Assembly: GCA_964536835.1 (NCBI GenBank)
Contig: CAZIAZ010000006.1
Span: 1 to 64,000, forward strand
Reading direction: 5' to 3'
Length of the DNA stretch: 64,000 bases
Source: DAONFI01 sp035403485
GTDB taxonomy: Bacteria; Planctomycetota; Phycisphaerae; SM23-33
A model generated the notes under the pieces. It did no database searches and was not told the DNA's origin. It worked only from the letters and a program-made list of their open reading frames with translations. Below, piece after piece: positions 9,290-17,576 of the stretch (its first letter is position 1; the number at the start of each line of letters is the position of its first letter). A program made the position numbers and the translations under genes.

Positions 9290-9350
9290 CTTAAAATTTT
9301 CCTTGCTTCGTCAATTTTCGGCTATCCTCAGCCGCCCAACGCAGGCAGCG

Positions 9351-9968
9351 TCATTTTTTTAATTGCGTAAAATAAATCACCCGCTCAAGCGCAGTCATGA
9401 TGTCAACGTGTTCAACGTACGCCGGCGGATTTATCTTCAGATGAACGGGTGCAAAATTCAGAAAACCTCTTATCCCCATCTCGATGAGCATGTCCGCGAC
9501 AGCCTGCGCTCCGGACGCCGGCACAGCAAGCATGGCTACCCTGATGTCTTCGCTGTCGATTACTTCCTTGAGCTTGTCCATCGTGTAGCAGCGACAGCCG
9601 GAAATGACCCGGCCGGTAACGGCTTCATCGCGGTCGAATGCCGCCGCAATCACCAGATTGCTCTGACGATCCTGAAAATAACTCAGTACCGCCCTGCCGA
9701 GATGGCCGATGCCGACCAATAATACCTTGCGTATCTCAGAACCTACGAGTATCTCATCCAGCGCTTCGAGAAGTTTTTCGATATTGTATCCCCGCGTCGG
9801 CGTACCCTCGGTTTTGAGCACCATCATATCCCTGCGTACCTGTGCCGGCGTACAGCCGGCCAGGACGGCTAACTGATGCGAAAACACGCTCCGCTGGCCG
9901 TCTTCCCGCAGATTCGCAAGAATGCGACGATATAAACTCAATCGACCTATGACTCTTTCCGATACCAT
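9351..9968 (-). CDS. rex: Redox-sensing transcriptional repressor Rex
   Basis: 205-residue Rex: N-terminal winged helix (LSLYRRILANLREDG...CTPAQVRRDMMVL) and a Rossmann NAD(H) domain with GIGHLG in place of the more common GVGNLG, followed by AAFDRDE. Rex leaves DNA when NADH is high, so it normally de-represses fermentative or H2-evolving genes. It heads the hyd operon and a Rex-type site overlaps the only good promoter upstream, indicating autoregulation. No Shine-Dalgarno site is visible: the 60 bases before ATG are nearly all A and T. Confidence 0.94.
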   Translation of the reverse strand: MVSERVIGRLSLYRRILANLREDGQRSVFSHQLAVLAGCTPAQVRRDMMVLKTEGTPTRGYNIEKLLEALDEILVGSEIRKVLLVGIGHLGRAVLSYFQDRQSNLVIAAAFDRDEAVTGRVISGCRCYTMDKLKEVIDSEDIRVAMLAVPASGAQAVADMLIEMGIRGFLNFAPVHLKINPPAYVEHVDIMTALERVIYFTQLKK

Positions 9969-10029
9969 TTTTTTAAATTTTTAAAACTTTTTAAAATTTT
10001 TTAGACTTTTTTAGACTTTTTATATTTTT
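9969..10029. promoter_or_regulatory. Phased A/T tracts (predicted curved DNA) in the rex leader
   Basis: Runs of 5-7 T (A on the coding strand) are centred near 9971, 9980, 9990, 9999, 10009, 10019 and 10027, a spacing of about 9-10 bp. Tracts in phase with the helical repeat bend DNA. The region is the 5' leader directly before the rex start. The rest of the leader, 10030-10286, is AT-rich, has one Rex-like half-site (TTGTGAAC near 10126-10133, minus strand) and no convincing ORF. Confidence 0.55.
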
Positions 10030-10286
10030 ACACTTTTGAACCATATTTAAAAAAATCGAAAAATCTACTGCACTCTACCGCACTATTTCGCATCATTCAG
10101 CCACACGAATTGCAAAACATCAGAATAGTTCACAAAAATCTTTTCTTTCGAAAACCATTCTAAAATTCAGAGCATGGCGTATATTTTTTTATCAATTTCG
10201 GTCAAAATCAGCTATAAAAACCATTTCAATAAAAAACCGGTGTAGTGCCTTCACCTTAAAATCAAGCCTACAAGCCGGTATAAATC

Positions 10287-10321
10287 GTTGCGTTTTTCAC
10301 AATATCTGTGAAAAACGCAAC
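10287..10321 (-). promoter_or_regulatory. 15-bp perfect hairpin in the rex-hyd leader
   Basis: GTTGCGTTTTTCACA (10287-10301) and its exact complement (10307-10321) around a 5-nt loop. It would form a strong RNA hairpin about 20 nt after the predicted start site. It is not followed by a T run on the minus strand, so it is not a plain terminator. Its TTCACA...TGTGAA core resembles everted Rex half-sites. Confidence 0.6.
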
Positions 10322-10322
10322 A

Positions 10323-10340
10323 TTGTGAATTATTTCACAG
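10323..10340. promoter_or_regulatory. Rex-type operator
   Basis: TTGTGAATTATTTCACAG, a near-perfect dyad (TTGTGAA-N4-TTCACA) matching the Rex operator pattern. It overlaps the predicted transcription start of the promoter at 10346-10375, the expected position for a repressor. The inner TGTGA-N6-TCACA also fits a CRP/FNR-family site; the adjacent rex gene makes Rex the simpler reading. Confidence 0.75.
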
Positions 10341-10345
10341 GTAGT

Positions 10346-10375
10346 ATTATAACTTATCATTACCCATATAGTCAA
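10346..10375 (-). promoter_or_regulatory. Promoter of the rex-hydCBA operon
   Basis: On the minus strand TTGACT (10375-10370), an 18-bp spacer, TATAAT (10351-10346). The predicted start near 10339 lies inside the Rex site. It begins 23 bp after the stop of the upstream gene, so the operon would have a leader of about 370 nt before rex. Confidence 0.75.
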
Positions 10376-10397
10376 ATATTTTTATCCGTGATTTTTT

Positions 10398-11618
10398 TCA
10401 CGGCGCGGCAGGTGCGGTTTTCACGCGCGGGATATGTTTTTCAATAACATTCACTCCGACACTACGAGGTTTGAATGTGTAGATATATGTTCCTGACTCA
10501 GGAAGTTTCAGGCGAACAAAGGGCTGCCCGTCGGCATCACAGCCGATGAAATATTCTCCAGCCTTCGAATAATTGTCCAACGCCCAATTTAACAGCGAAT
10601 CCGGCAGATAATTTTCCTTATCCTGACTGACGGCGAGTTTTAATCGGCCGTCGTTTGCATCTTTGACAAACGTTTCAAAATTTATGGGCTGATACCCTTT
10701 GGTAAAATTTCTGCCGATAAAGCTGATAAATATCCGCGCACACGCAATGCTGTCGAGTTCAGCCGTTTCTTCAGCCTTCGTCAACCACCAATTTTTATAT
10801 TCAGCCTCGATTGTCTCGACATTCTCCGCAAAGCAGCTTTTCCAAGCTTCGTCAGCCTTCGTGCCGCGGGCAAGCTGACATAAAAACTTTTCAAAATTCT
10901 CGCGATATTTTCCATCATCGGCATGCATGAAAAAATGCACTATCGACCACGCCTGGCAGTAGTTAAGGTTCGCTTCCGACCTGAGGCCGTTTTTCCATTC
11001 CTCGTCGGAAATCGTCATAAACTTTTTCATCGGGGCGAAAGCGTTTTTTAGAAGAGCGTTTCTGACAATCGCAAGCTGATTAGCCGACACGAAACCTTCC
11101 AGCAATTCATCGCCCGTCCATTTTGCATAATTGAAATATTCCGCCAGTCCTTCGTTCAGCCATAGCGGTATCTGTGGAAAAGCGTTCATGGCGAACTGGT
11201 GAAAACCTTCGTGTTGCATGACTTCAAAAACGCTGCCGTTCAGCCACGCCATCAGCCAGACTTTCGGATTGCGTTTGCCCATGCGAGTCCATATATAACA
11301 TCCGCGTGTATTGGGAAATCCGCCGGCGGCATAATAATCATTAACGTCGGCAAACAGATACACGTTACATCGGCCTGGCATGGGGCGGTAAAGTTTCACG
11401 GCAAGCCGCCGGAAACTGCGATAATTACACTCCAGCCGGATGCGTGCAATCATGGAATCGCAAATATCCCAATCCGTATAAATCACATAATGAGTGGTTT
11501 TGAACGGGCGGAATTTGACGGGCAGGGTTTTCCTGGTCGGCTCGGTAAAATTCTCGGCGACAGCCGCATCAAATAAAACAACCAGTAATATAACTGCCTT
11601 TAAAAAACGCATAGCCAT
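10398..11618 (-). CDS. Secreted HExxH metallopeptidase-like protein (DUF1570 type)
   Basis: 406 residues with an N-terminal signal peptide (hydrophobic residues about 4-20, AVA cleavage region). A central MQHEGFHQFAMN gives the zinc motif HExxH and is followed by WLNEGLAEYF, whose Glu is the expected third zinc ligand of gluzincins. This arrangement is typical of the DUF1570 family, common in planctomycetes; substrates are unknown to me. It is last in the ispD-GT-manC-ruvX-hemW series. An imperfect dyad CCGTGA-N6-TCACGG (10386-10403) overlaps its stop. ATG two codons downstream is an alternative start. Confidence 0.7.
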   Translation of the reverse strand: MAMRFLKAVILLVVLFDAAVAENFTEPTRKTLPVKFRPFKTTHYVIYTDWDICDSMIARIRLECNYRSFRRLAVKLYRPMPGRCNVYLFADVNDYYAAGGFPNTRGCYIWTRMGKRNPKVWLMAWLNGSVFEVMQHEGFHQFAMNAFPQIPLWLNEGLAEYFNYAKWTGDELLEGFVSANQLAIVRNALLKNAFAPMKKFMTISDEEWKNGLRSEANLNYCQAWSIVHFFMHADDGKYRENFEKFLCQLARGTKADEAWKSCFAENVETIEAEYKNWWLTKAEETAELDSIACARIFISFIGRNFTKGYQPINFETFVKDANDGRLKLAVSQDKENYLPDSLLNWALDNYSKAGEYFIGCDADGQPFVRLKLPESGTYIYTFKPRSVGVNVIEKHIPRVKTAPAAP

Positions 11619-11663
11619 AATTTCAGGAAGTAACCGGCACGCCGCAGACGCGCCACGACATCT

Positions 11664-12830
11664 TTATTTCTTCTCAGCCGCCTCATGCACTATGTCAGCC
11701 AGAACGGTGTTCGCCACAAACAGCCGCTCTCGCGGAATCATGAGTTTTTCTCCGTTCATCGCCAGCCCGCCGGATGCAAGATGCGTGGAAATGCTGTACG
11801 GAAAAGCGTCTTCAAAACTCATGCCGAACCTGTATCCGAAATTCGTCAGCCGCATGCCCTCGCGCATGCGCAGACGAAGCATGAGAGTCTCAGCCATGGT
11901 CATGTTCATATTGAGCGTCTCGGTTTCACCAGGCGAAGGAATGCTATCGTCAAGCATCGCGCTTATCCAGCGTCGCACGTCGCGTATGTTAGTCCGTCGC
12001 GTGGTAAAACTGTCGTGAATGAAACTGCTGGCGGCGGACGGGCCTATCCCTATATACGGGTAATTGAACCAATACACGAGGTTATGCCTGCAACGCAGGC
12101 CCGGCCGCGCAAAATTGGAAATTTCGTAATGTTCAAAACCTGCGTTTATTAGCGTATATATGGCGGTGTTGTACATTCTGAGCTGTTCTTCGTCTTCAAT
12201 TTCCTGCAGTTCGCCGTTGGAGAGCTGCGTGTGAAATTCCGTGCCGTTTTCATAGCTCAGGGCATAGCAACTGATATGTTCCGGCGAAAGCCGTACAGCC
12301 TGCCGCAGGCTTTCCCGCCATTTTTTGAGGCTCTGGCCGGGCAGTGCGAATATCAGGTCGAGATTTATATTATCAAAACCGGCATCACGAAGCATTTTGA
12401 ACGAATCGAAAATTTCCCGACGCGTATGTATTCGGCCAATGCCGGCAAGCTCATCGTCGTGAAACGACTGTGCTCCAAGCGACACGCGATTTATGTTCAT
12501 GAACCGGCAGAGGCCTATTTTTTCGTTGTCAAGCGTGCCGGGATTGGCCTCTATGGTATATTCCGTGCCAGGGCCGACGAATTTTTTAAGATTGCCCAAA
12601 AGACGTCGCAAATGCGGCATCGACAACGAGGTAGGAGTGCCGCCGCCAACATATATCGTAGCCAGCGGCCGAGACAGCATGCCCGTATAAAGCTGCAACT
12701 CCCTCTCAAGAGCCTCCACGTAACGGCCGACAAGTTCATCATCCACCGACACGGAGTAGAAGTCGCAATATTTGCACTTGCGCACGCAAAACGGGACATG
12801 AATATAAAGTGAGTCAGCTTTTTTTAACAT
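11664..12830 (-). CDS. hemW: HemW-type radical SAM protein (heme chaperone)
   Basis: 388 residues, full length. Radical SAM cluster CVRKCKYCDFYS near residue 15, followed by YVGGGTPTSL, IEANPGT, NRVSLGAQSF and LDLIFALPGQ, the signature series that separates HemW from the related coproporphyrinogen oxidase HemN. HemW delivers heme to membrane respiratory proteins. The C-terminal HemW domain is present. Its 5' end overlaps ruvX by 17 bp, implying co-transcription. Confidence 0.9.
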   Translation of the reverse strand: MLKKADSLYIHVPFCVRKCKYCDFYSVSVDDELVGRYVEALERELQLYTGMLSRPLATIYVGGGTPTSLSMPHLRRLLGNLKKFVGPGTEYTIEANPGTLDNEKIGLCRFMNINRVSLGAQSFHDDELAGIGRIHTRREIFDSFKMLRDAGFDNINLDLIFALPGQSLKKWRESLRQAVRLSPEHISCYALSYENGTEFHTQLSNGELQEIEDEEQLRMYNTAIYTLINAGFEHYEISNFARPGLRCRHNLVYWFNYPYIGIGPSAASSFIHDSFTTRRTNIRDVRRWISAMLDDSIPSPGETETLNMNMTMAETLMLRLRMREGMRLTNFGYRFGMSFEDAFPYSISTHLASGGLAMNGEKLMIPRERLFVANTVLADIVHEAAEKK

Positions 12831-13272
12831 TGTTCAGTACCTGCTGGGGGGTCTGTGCAGCCTGCCGGTTTTTTCCGGCAAGAAAATCGTTCAGAAAACT
12901 TGCGGCAGCGACGGCATCCTGTCTGGCCTTGCGTTTTTTCCTGGTCATCGTGCCAGCCAACGTCATATCCGCATCAAAACTGCTCAGCCGTTCATCCCAC
13001 ATTCTCACGTCCAATCCGCCGACACAGAGTTTTTGGGCGAACTCCAACGTTTTCATAGCTGCCGGCCCGGCGGTATCGTCCATATTCAAAGCCAACCCTA
13101 CAATCACGACGCGACAGTCATATTCCTCGCAGACATCGGATATTTTGCGTACCAGCGACTCGTCGTCGCCACCCTGCAACACGCATAGCGGCGTGGCAAA
13201 ACCGTCGGCGGAGTCGCCGACAGCCAGGCCCACCCGCTTATGGCCGTAATCAACTCCAAGGTATCGGGGCAT
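12814..13272 (-). CDS. ruvX: RuvX/YqgF family putative Holliday junction resolvase
   Basis: 152 residues from ATG 13272. RNase H-like fold with GVDYGHKRVGLAVGD at the N terminus, VVIVGLALNMDDTAG in the middle and WDERLSSFDAD, then a C-terminal QDAVAAASFLNDFL; these match the YqgF/RuvX motifs including the acidic residues. The family functions in rRNA processing and/or resolution of recombination junctions. The longer frame reaching 13353 would overlap manC and is poorly protein-like. It sits two bases after the manC stop and overlaps hemW. Confidence 0.9.
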   Translation of the reverse strand: MPRYLGVDYGHKRVGLAVGDSADGFATPLCVLQGGDDESLVRKISDVCEEYDCRVVIVGLALNMDDTAGPAAMKTLEFAQKLCVGGLDVRMWDERLSSFDADMTLAGTMTRKKRKARQDAVAAASFLNDFLAGKNRQAAQTPQQVLNNVKKS

Positions 13273-13274
13273 TT

Positions 13275-14351
13275 TTAAAGAAATCTCGGATCGTGGTCGC
13301 GTTCGATTGCGTCTACAAGTTCCTTGAGACGCTGACTGTCGCTGCGGCGGCATACGAGCGTGGCATTGCCCGACTGCACTACTATGCAGTCGTCCATGCC
13401 GAGCATGGCGATAATGTGGGACTCGTCCTCGGAAACGATGATGTTGTTAAAACTGTCCATAACCACGTGATGTGCCGCCAGTATGGTATTGCCCTTGTCG
13501 TCCTGGTCGAGCACGTTTTCCAGCGCCGGCCATGAACCGAGGTCTATCCATTCGCAATTAAGCTCAGTCATCAGCACGCCCTGCGTCTTTTCCATGACCG
13601 CATAATCGATGCTTATTTTCTGCAGTTCAGGGTACACTTTATCGAGAATCGGCCCGACATCCTCCGACTTCCGGACAGCCCTGGTAACCGCGTCGAATTT
13701 TGCCGCCGAAGCCGGCAGAAATTCCCGAAGAGCCGCCTGTATGGCTGAAACCTTCCAGACGAACATTCCGCTATTCCAGAAATATCGGCCGGACTCGACG
13801 TATTTGCGGGCGGTGGGATGATCGGGCTTTTCCCTGAAACTTTCCACCTTATGCACGCCTGGCGCTACGGTATCGCCGCACTCAATGTAACCAAGGCCGG
13901 TGTGCGGCCAATTTGGACGTATGCCGAAAGTAACAAGTGAATCGGGATTTTTTTCAGCTGTCTTCATGGCGAGTTCGACGGCTTCGATAAAGCAGCTTTC
14001 CGGCCGGATGATATGGTCGGCTGTGAAAATGGCCATCGTGGCATGCGGGTCTCTGCCTTCGATAATGGCGGCAGCCAGGGCTACGGCGTTGGCGGTATCA
14101 CGGCCTGAGGGCTCGCCGATTATGTTCTCAGCCGGCAATTTATCAATGGCGGCACACACCTTGTCGGCATAATCGCGATTGGTGATTATAAAAATTTTTT
14201 CAGGCTCAAAAAGTCCCAAAAGACGCTCCACCGCAATCTCAAGCAGACTTTTGCCCTCCACCATCGGTATCAGCTGTTTGGGTCTGTTCGTTCTGGAACA
14301 GGGCCATAATCGTTTGCCGGAACCGCCCGCCATTATTATTGCATACCGCAT
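13275..14351 (-). CDS. manC: Mannose-1-phosphate guanylyltransferase
   Basis: 358 residues; makes GDP-mannose from mannose-1-P and GTP for cell-surface glycans. The N-terminal nucleotidyl-transferase signature IMAGGSGKRLWPCSR and NRPKQL, then FTADHII, GYIECG, FREKPD and WNSGMFVW are the family motifs. It lacks the C-terminal isomerase (cupin) domain of bifunctional enzymes. ATG 14351 has GGAG nine bases upstream, better than the upstream in-frame start at 14372. Confidence 0.92.
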   Translation of the reverse strand: MRYAIIMAGGSGKRLWPCSRTNRPKQLIPMVEGKSLLEIAVERLLGLFEPEKIFIITNRDYADKVCAAIDKLPAENIIGEPSGRDTANAVALAAAIIEGRDPHATMAIFTADHIIRPESCFIEAVELAMKTAEKNPDSLVTFGIRPNWPHTGLGYIECGDTVAPGVHKVESFREKPDHPTARKYVESGRYFWNSGMFVWKVSAIQAALREFLPASAAKFDAVTRAVRKSEDVGPILDKVYPELQKISIDYAVMEKTQGVLMTELNCEWIDLGSWPALENVLDQDDKGNTILAAHHVVMDSFNNIIVSEDESHIIAMLGMDDCIVVQSGNATLVCRRSDSQRLKELVDAIERDHDPRFL

Positions 14352-14449
14352 TGTGCCGTCTCCTCTAAACAATCTATAGTTATTTTATCACTTTGCGACG
14401 CGTTAATCCAACGGATTCCAGCCCGGCGGCAGCGGGGACTGACATTGCG

Positions 14450-15583
14450 TCAATGGTTTGAAATTCTTTCAATGATTTTTTCGACGATTATTTTTCTGGC
14501 CGGCCTTTTAAGTCCGCCGGCAGCTTTTTGCATATTAGCAAGCCCATCGCCGTCAGCCAGCATCTCCGCGACGATTCCGCCGATATCGGAAAATTTTTCC
14601 GCCACTCTCGCAGCGCCGCATTCAGCCAGATATTTCGCATTCTGCGCTTCCTGGCCTGGAACAGGAGGCATGAATACCGCCGGCAGCGATTTTGCGATAC
14701 ATTCGGCACAAATCATGCCGCCAGACTTTGTCACCATAAGGCTGGCCGCGTCCATCAAATCGCTCACCCTGTCGGTAAAACCCATCGGCACTACCCTGCC
14801 GTCACGCGATTCAGCCATGCTGCCGAGCCTGGCCAGCAGTTTTTTGTTCCGCCCTGCAAGCACCACCACGCATGCATTCGGACATATCGACGCTATTCCG
14901 CGGGCTATCGCCGGCACCGGCCCGCACGTAAACACCGTTCCGCCGGACAGCAATACCACCGGCCGGCCGGCCGGCAGACGAAGTTCCCGTCGCAAATCAT
15001 CGCCGTCACTGCGGGACGTGTCGAACGCCATGCGCACCGGCATGCCGCTGACGGTGATTTTCCCCTGCGGAACATTCCACTTTTCAATCAGGCGGTTCGC
15101 ACTCTGCGGCTGTTGAACGAACCAGCGGTCAATGCCTTCCGAATACCACCAGCGATGCGCCTGAATGTCGGTCACGACGATAAACTGATTGTCATACCCG
15201 AGCCGCGCGAGAATCGGCGGCGCCAAAAAATGCGTATTGACGATGATATCGGGTTTATAATCGAAAACCGCCCGCACCAGCCGGCTAGCAGCAGCCGATT
15301 CAAAAGCTATGCGGATTTTTTCACTGATGTTGCGATGCGGCAAATCCGGCATGTCGTTAAGCCGGAATCCCACGCCGTACAAAAACGGCAGACGTGATAC
15401 CGCCAAAGAATATCCCCCGCTGTAATACCATCTGAACCAGGCCGGCACATATGACATTACGTCAATAGTCATGGAATCGCAACCCGCCTCGGCAAGGCCT
15501 TCGGAGATGCTGCGAGCCGCCTGATTGTGACCGCTGCCCACGGAAGCGGTTATCAGCAAAACCTTCCTGTCACTAAAACCCAT
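14450..15583 (-). CDS. GT28-family glycosyltransferase (MGDG synthase/MurG-like)
   Basis: 377 residues. The N-terminal LLITASVGSGHNQAARSI is the acceptor-domain motif of monogalactosyldiacylglycerol synthase-like enzymes, and the C-terminal half has VVLLSGGTVF, VVLAGRNKKL, VTKSGGMICAEC and PPVPGQEAQN, the donor-site series of GT-B family 28. It probably transfers a sugar from a nucleotide donor to a lipid; the exact substrates cannot be read from sequence. GGAGG lies six bases before ATG 15583; the frame extends 50 codons upstream into ispD but that part looks like a shadow. Lies between ispD and manC. Confidence 0.8.
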   Translation of the reverse strand: MGFSDRKVLLITASVGSGHNQAARSISEGLAEAGCDSMTIDVMSYVPAWFRWYYSGGYSLAVSRLPFLYGVGFRLNDMPDLPHRNISEKIRIAFESAAASRLVRAVFDYKPDIIVNTHFLAPPILARLGYDNQFIVVTDIQAHRWWYSEGIDRWFVQQPQSANRLIEKWNVPQGKITVSGMPVRMAFDTSRSDGDDLRRELRLPAGRPVVLLSGGTVFTCGPVPAIARGIASICPNACVVVLAGRNKKLLARLGSMAESRDGRVVPMGFTDRVSDLMDAASLMVTKSGGMICAECIAKSLPAVFMPPVPGQEAQNAKYLAECGAARVAEKFSDIGGIVAEMLADGDGLANMQKAAGGLKRPARKIIVEKIIERISNH

Positions 15584-15612
15584 ACCCGCCCTCCATGATG
15601 ACCGGTCCGGTT

Positions 15613-16296
15613 TCAAAGCGTAGATATCACCTGCCGTGCAAAAATCATGTCTTCGCGGCGAGTGACTTTTATGTTTCTCAAATCCCCGTGAACCACACTC
15701 ACCGGATAGCCGGCCTGCTCGACAAGCGCGCAATCGTCAGTCGCCTCAGCCGGATTTTCGTATACCTTCATGATGATTTCGCGGGCAAAAACCTGCGGGG
15801 TCTGAGCCTCGAAAAGATTGGCATATTCATCGCGGGGCAGAGTCTGCGTGACGATTCCGCGGCCGTCAGTGCGTTTGACAGTTCCGTGAATCGGCACAGC
15901 CAGCAATGCCGCGCCGCACATGGAGGCTTGCGAAAAGACGGCATCTATCCAGCTCTGAGCGATGCACGGCCTTGCTGCATCGTGAATAGCCACCAATTCA
16001 GCCTCGTCGCTCACGGCATCAAGGGCGTTTTTCACCGACTGCGTGCGGGTAGAACCGCCGGCTACGAGCTTGACGCCCAGCTTCTCCAGCCGCCAGCCGT
16101 AATGCTGAGCGACATATTCCATATCATCCATCGAACAGACGAATATCACTTCAAGAACGTCGGGCCGTTTTATAAATGCTTCGATGGTTCGAAGAAACAG
16201 CGGCATATCGCCGAGGAGTTCGAATATCTTGTTCATGCTCCCGCCGAAACGAAGGCCTCTGCCGGCTCCGGGGATTATTACCGATACTTTTGCCAT
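15613..16296 (-). CDS. ispD: 2-C-methyl-D-erythritol 4-phosphate cytidylyltransferase
   Basis: 227 residues; third step of the MEP isoprenoid pathway, making CDP-ME from MEP and CTP. Visible motifs are IIPGAGRGLRFGGSMNKIF (CTP-binding loop), AGGSTRTQSVKNAL, AIHDAARPC and QTPQVF, near the C terminus TDDCALVEQAG. It is first of the run of minus-strand genes ispD-GT-manC-ruvX-hemW and divergent from the channel gene. Complete and of normal length. Confidence 0.93.
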   Translation of the reverse strand: MAKVSVIIPGAGRGLRFGGSMNKIFELLGDMPLFLRTIEAFIKRPDVLEVIFVCSMDDMEYVAQHYGWRLEKLGVKLVAGGSTRTQSVKNALDAVSDEAELVAIHDAARPCIAQSWIDAVFSQASMCGAALLAVPIHGTVKRTDGRGIVTQTLPRDEYANLFEAQTPQVFAREIIMKVYENPAEATDDCALVEQAGYPVSVVHGDLRNIKVTRREDMIFARQVISTL

Positions 16297-16513
16297 GACA
16301 TCTATGTAACATCTGGCCGGCTAAAAGTCAACTGCCCTTCCGTCCTGATATACGAATGAGCCAAAAAGAAACTTGTATAAACCGCAGGCAGCCGATAGAA
16401 TCCAGCCGTGCAGGCTGGTATTGGTCGGATTTAAAAATCAGGAGGCGCCTCCGTACAGTTCAGGCATACGGGTCTTTCGGCCATATGCGTATGTGCAGCA
16501 ACGTCAATTCATC

Positions 16514-17545
16514 ATGAATAAGATATGGAACATATACGACGGCAGGGTTCTCGTCCGGCAGACGCCGTGGAGCATAAGAATAGGCGTGCCGGCAGTGCTG
16601 TTGACGCTGTTCTGCACCGGCACTTGCGTGACTTATTTTTACATCCATCCCGACACCACCGTAACCGAATCCATTTATATGACCGTCATCACCATCGCCA
16701 CGCTCGGTTCTCGCGATGCGGGCCGCGGCGGCGAGTGGTGGACAATCATAACGATACTGGGCGGCCTTACGCTGATTACCATTCTGGGCGCACAGATAAC
16801 CGCATTCATCGTCGAGAACAGAATGCTGGGCATTATCGGGAGACAGAAAGTGAAGAAGAAAATCGAAGCACTCGAAGGCCATGTGGCAGTATGCGGATTT
16901 GGCCGTACCGGCCAGCAGGTAGCCATGCAGCTGCGGGATTCCGGCAAAACAATTCTCGTCGTCGAAAACGACCCGCAACGCGTCAGCGTCGCCCTGTCCT
17001 GCGATTTCCTGGTCATACAGGGCGATGCGCAGGAAGAGGAAATAATCGCACAGATGCGACTGCCGCTGGCATCGACCCTGGTGACATGCCTGGCTAACGA
17101 CGCGGCGAATCTCTTTCTGACGCTTTCGGCAAGACAGGAAAACCACGAATTGTTCATAATCGCACGCGTAATGCAGGAAAGTTCCATGAGCAAACTCCGG
17201 CGGGCAGGAGCGAATCGCGTAATATGTCCGCAGCTCGTGGGCTCAAACAGAATCGTGGATCTCGTATTGCGGCCGGAGATGGTGGATTTTCTGGAAATGA
17301 CTCATAGCGGCGTAGACCTGGAAATGGACAGGTACGAAATAACGCCTCAAAGCCCGCTCGCCGACAAAACGCTGGCTGAAATCGCACTTCCGCATCACGT
17401 CGGGGCACAGGTCGTTGCCGTACGGCACAAAAACGGCCATATAAACTATCATCCCACGCACGATTTGAAATTAATCGTCGGCGATGTGATAATACTCGTC
17501 GGAAAAGAAGGCATAAACAGGGCGATGGAACAATTCAAAATGTAA
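16514..17545 (+). CDS. RCK-domain ion channel with aberrant selectivity filter
   Basis: 343 residues resembling MthK-type channels: TM1 about 23-44, pore helix TESIYMTVITIATLG, TM2 about 76-100, then a cytoplasmic RCK/TrkA-N Rossmann domain (VAVCGFGRTGQQVAMQL, acidic residue in VVENDPQRV) and a C-terminal TrkA-C-like domain (VAVRHKNGHINYHPTHDL). The filter reads TLGSRD where K+ channels have T-V-G-Y-G-D, so K+ selectivity is doubtful. ATG 16514 was chosen because the upstream 47 codons look non-coding; no strong Shine-Dalgarno site is visible. Monocistronic between ispD and a convergent lipoprotein gene. Confidence 0.8.
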   Translation: MNKIWNIYDGRVLVRQTPWSIRIGVPAVLLTLFCTGTCVTYFYIHPDTTVTESIYMTVITIATLGSRDAGRGGEWWTIITILGGLTLITILGAQITAFIVENRMLGIIGRQKVKKKIEALEGHVAVCGFGRTGQQVAMQLRDSGKTILVVENDPQRVSVALSCDFLVIQGDAQEEEIIAQMRLPLASTLVTCLANDAANLFLTLSARQENHELFIIARVMQESSMSKLRRAGANRVICPQLVGSNRIVDLVLRPEMVDFLEMTHSGVDLEMDRYEITPQSPLADKTLAEIALPHHVGAQVVAVRHKNGHINYHPTHDLKLIVGDVIILVGKEGINRAMEQFKM

Positions 17546-17576
17546 GCCGGCCTTTATTTCCCGGATTCACAAAAAA

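Noticed and set aside
10323..10340. CRP/FNR-family site instead of a Rex site
   Set aside because: TGTGA-N6-TCACA fits both, but rex is the next gene and the outer bases match the Rex pattern; no CRP-type gene is in the window.
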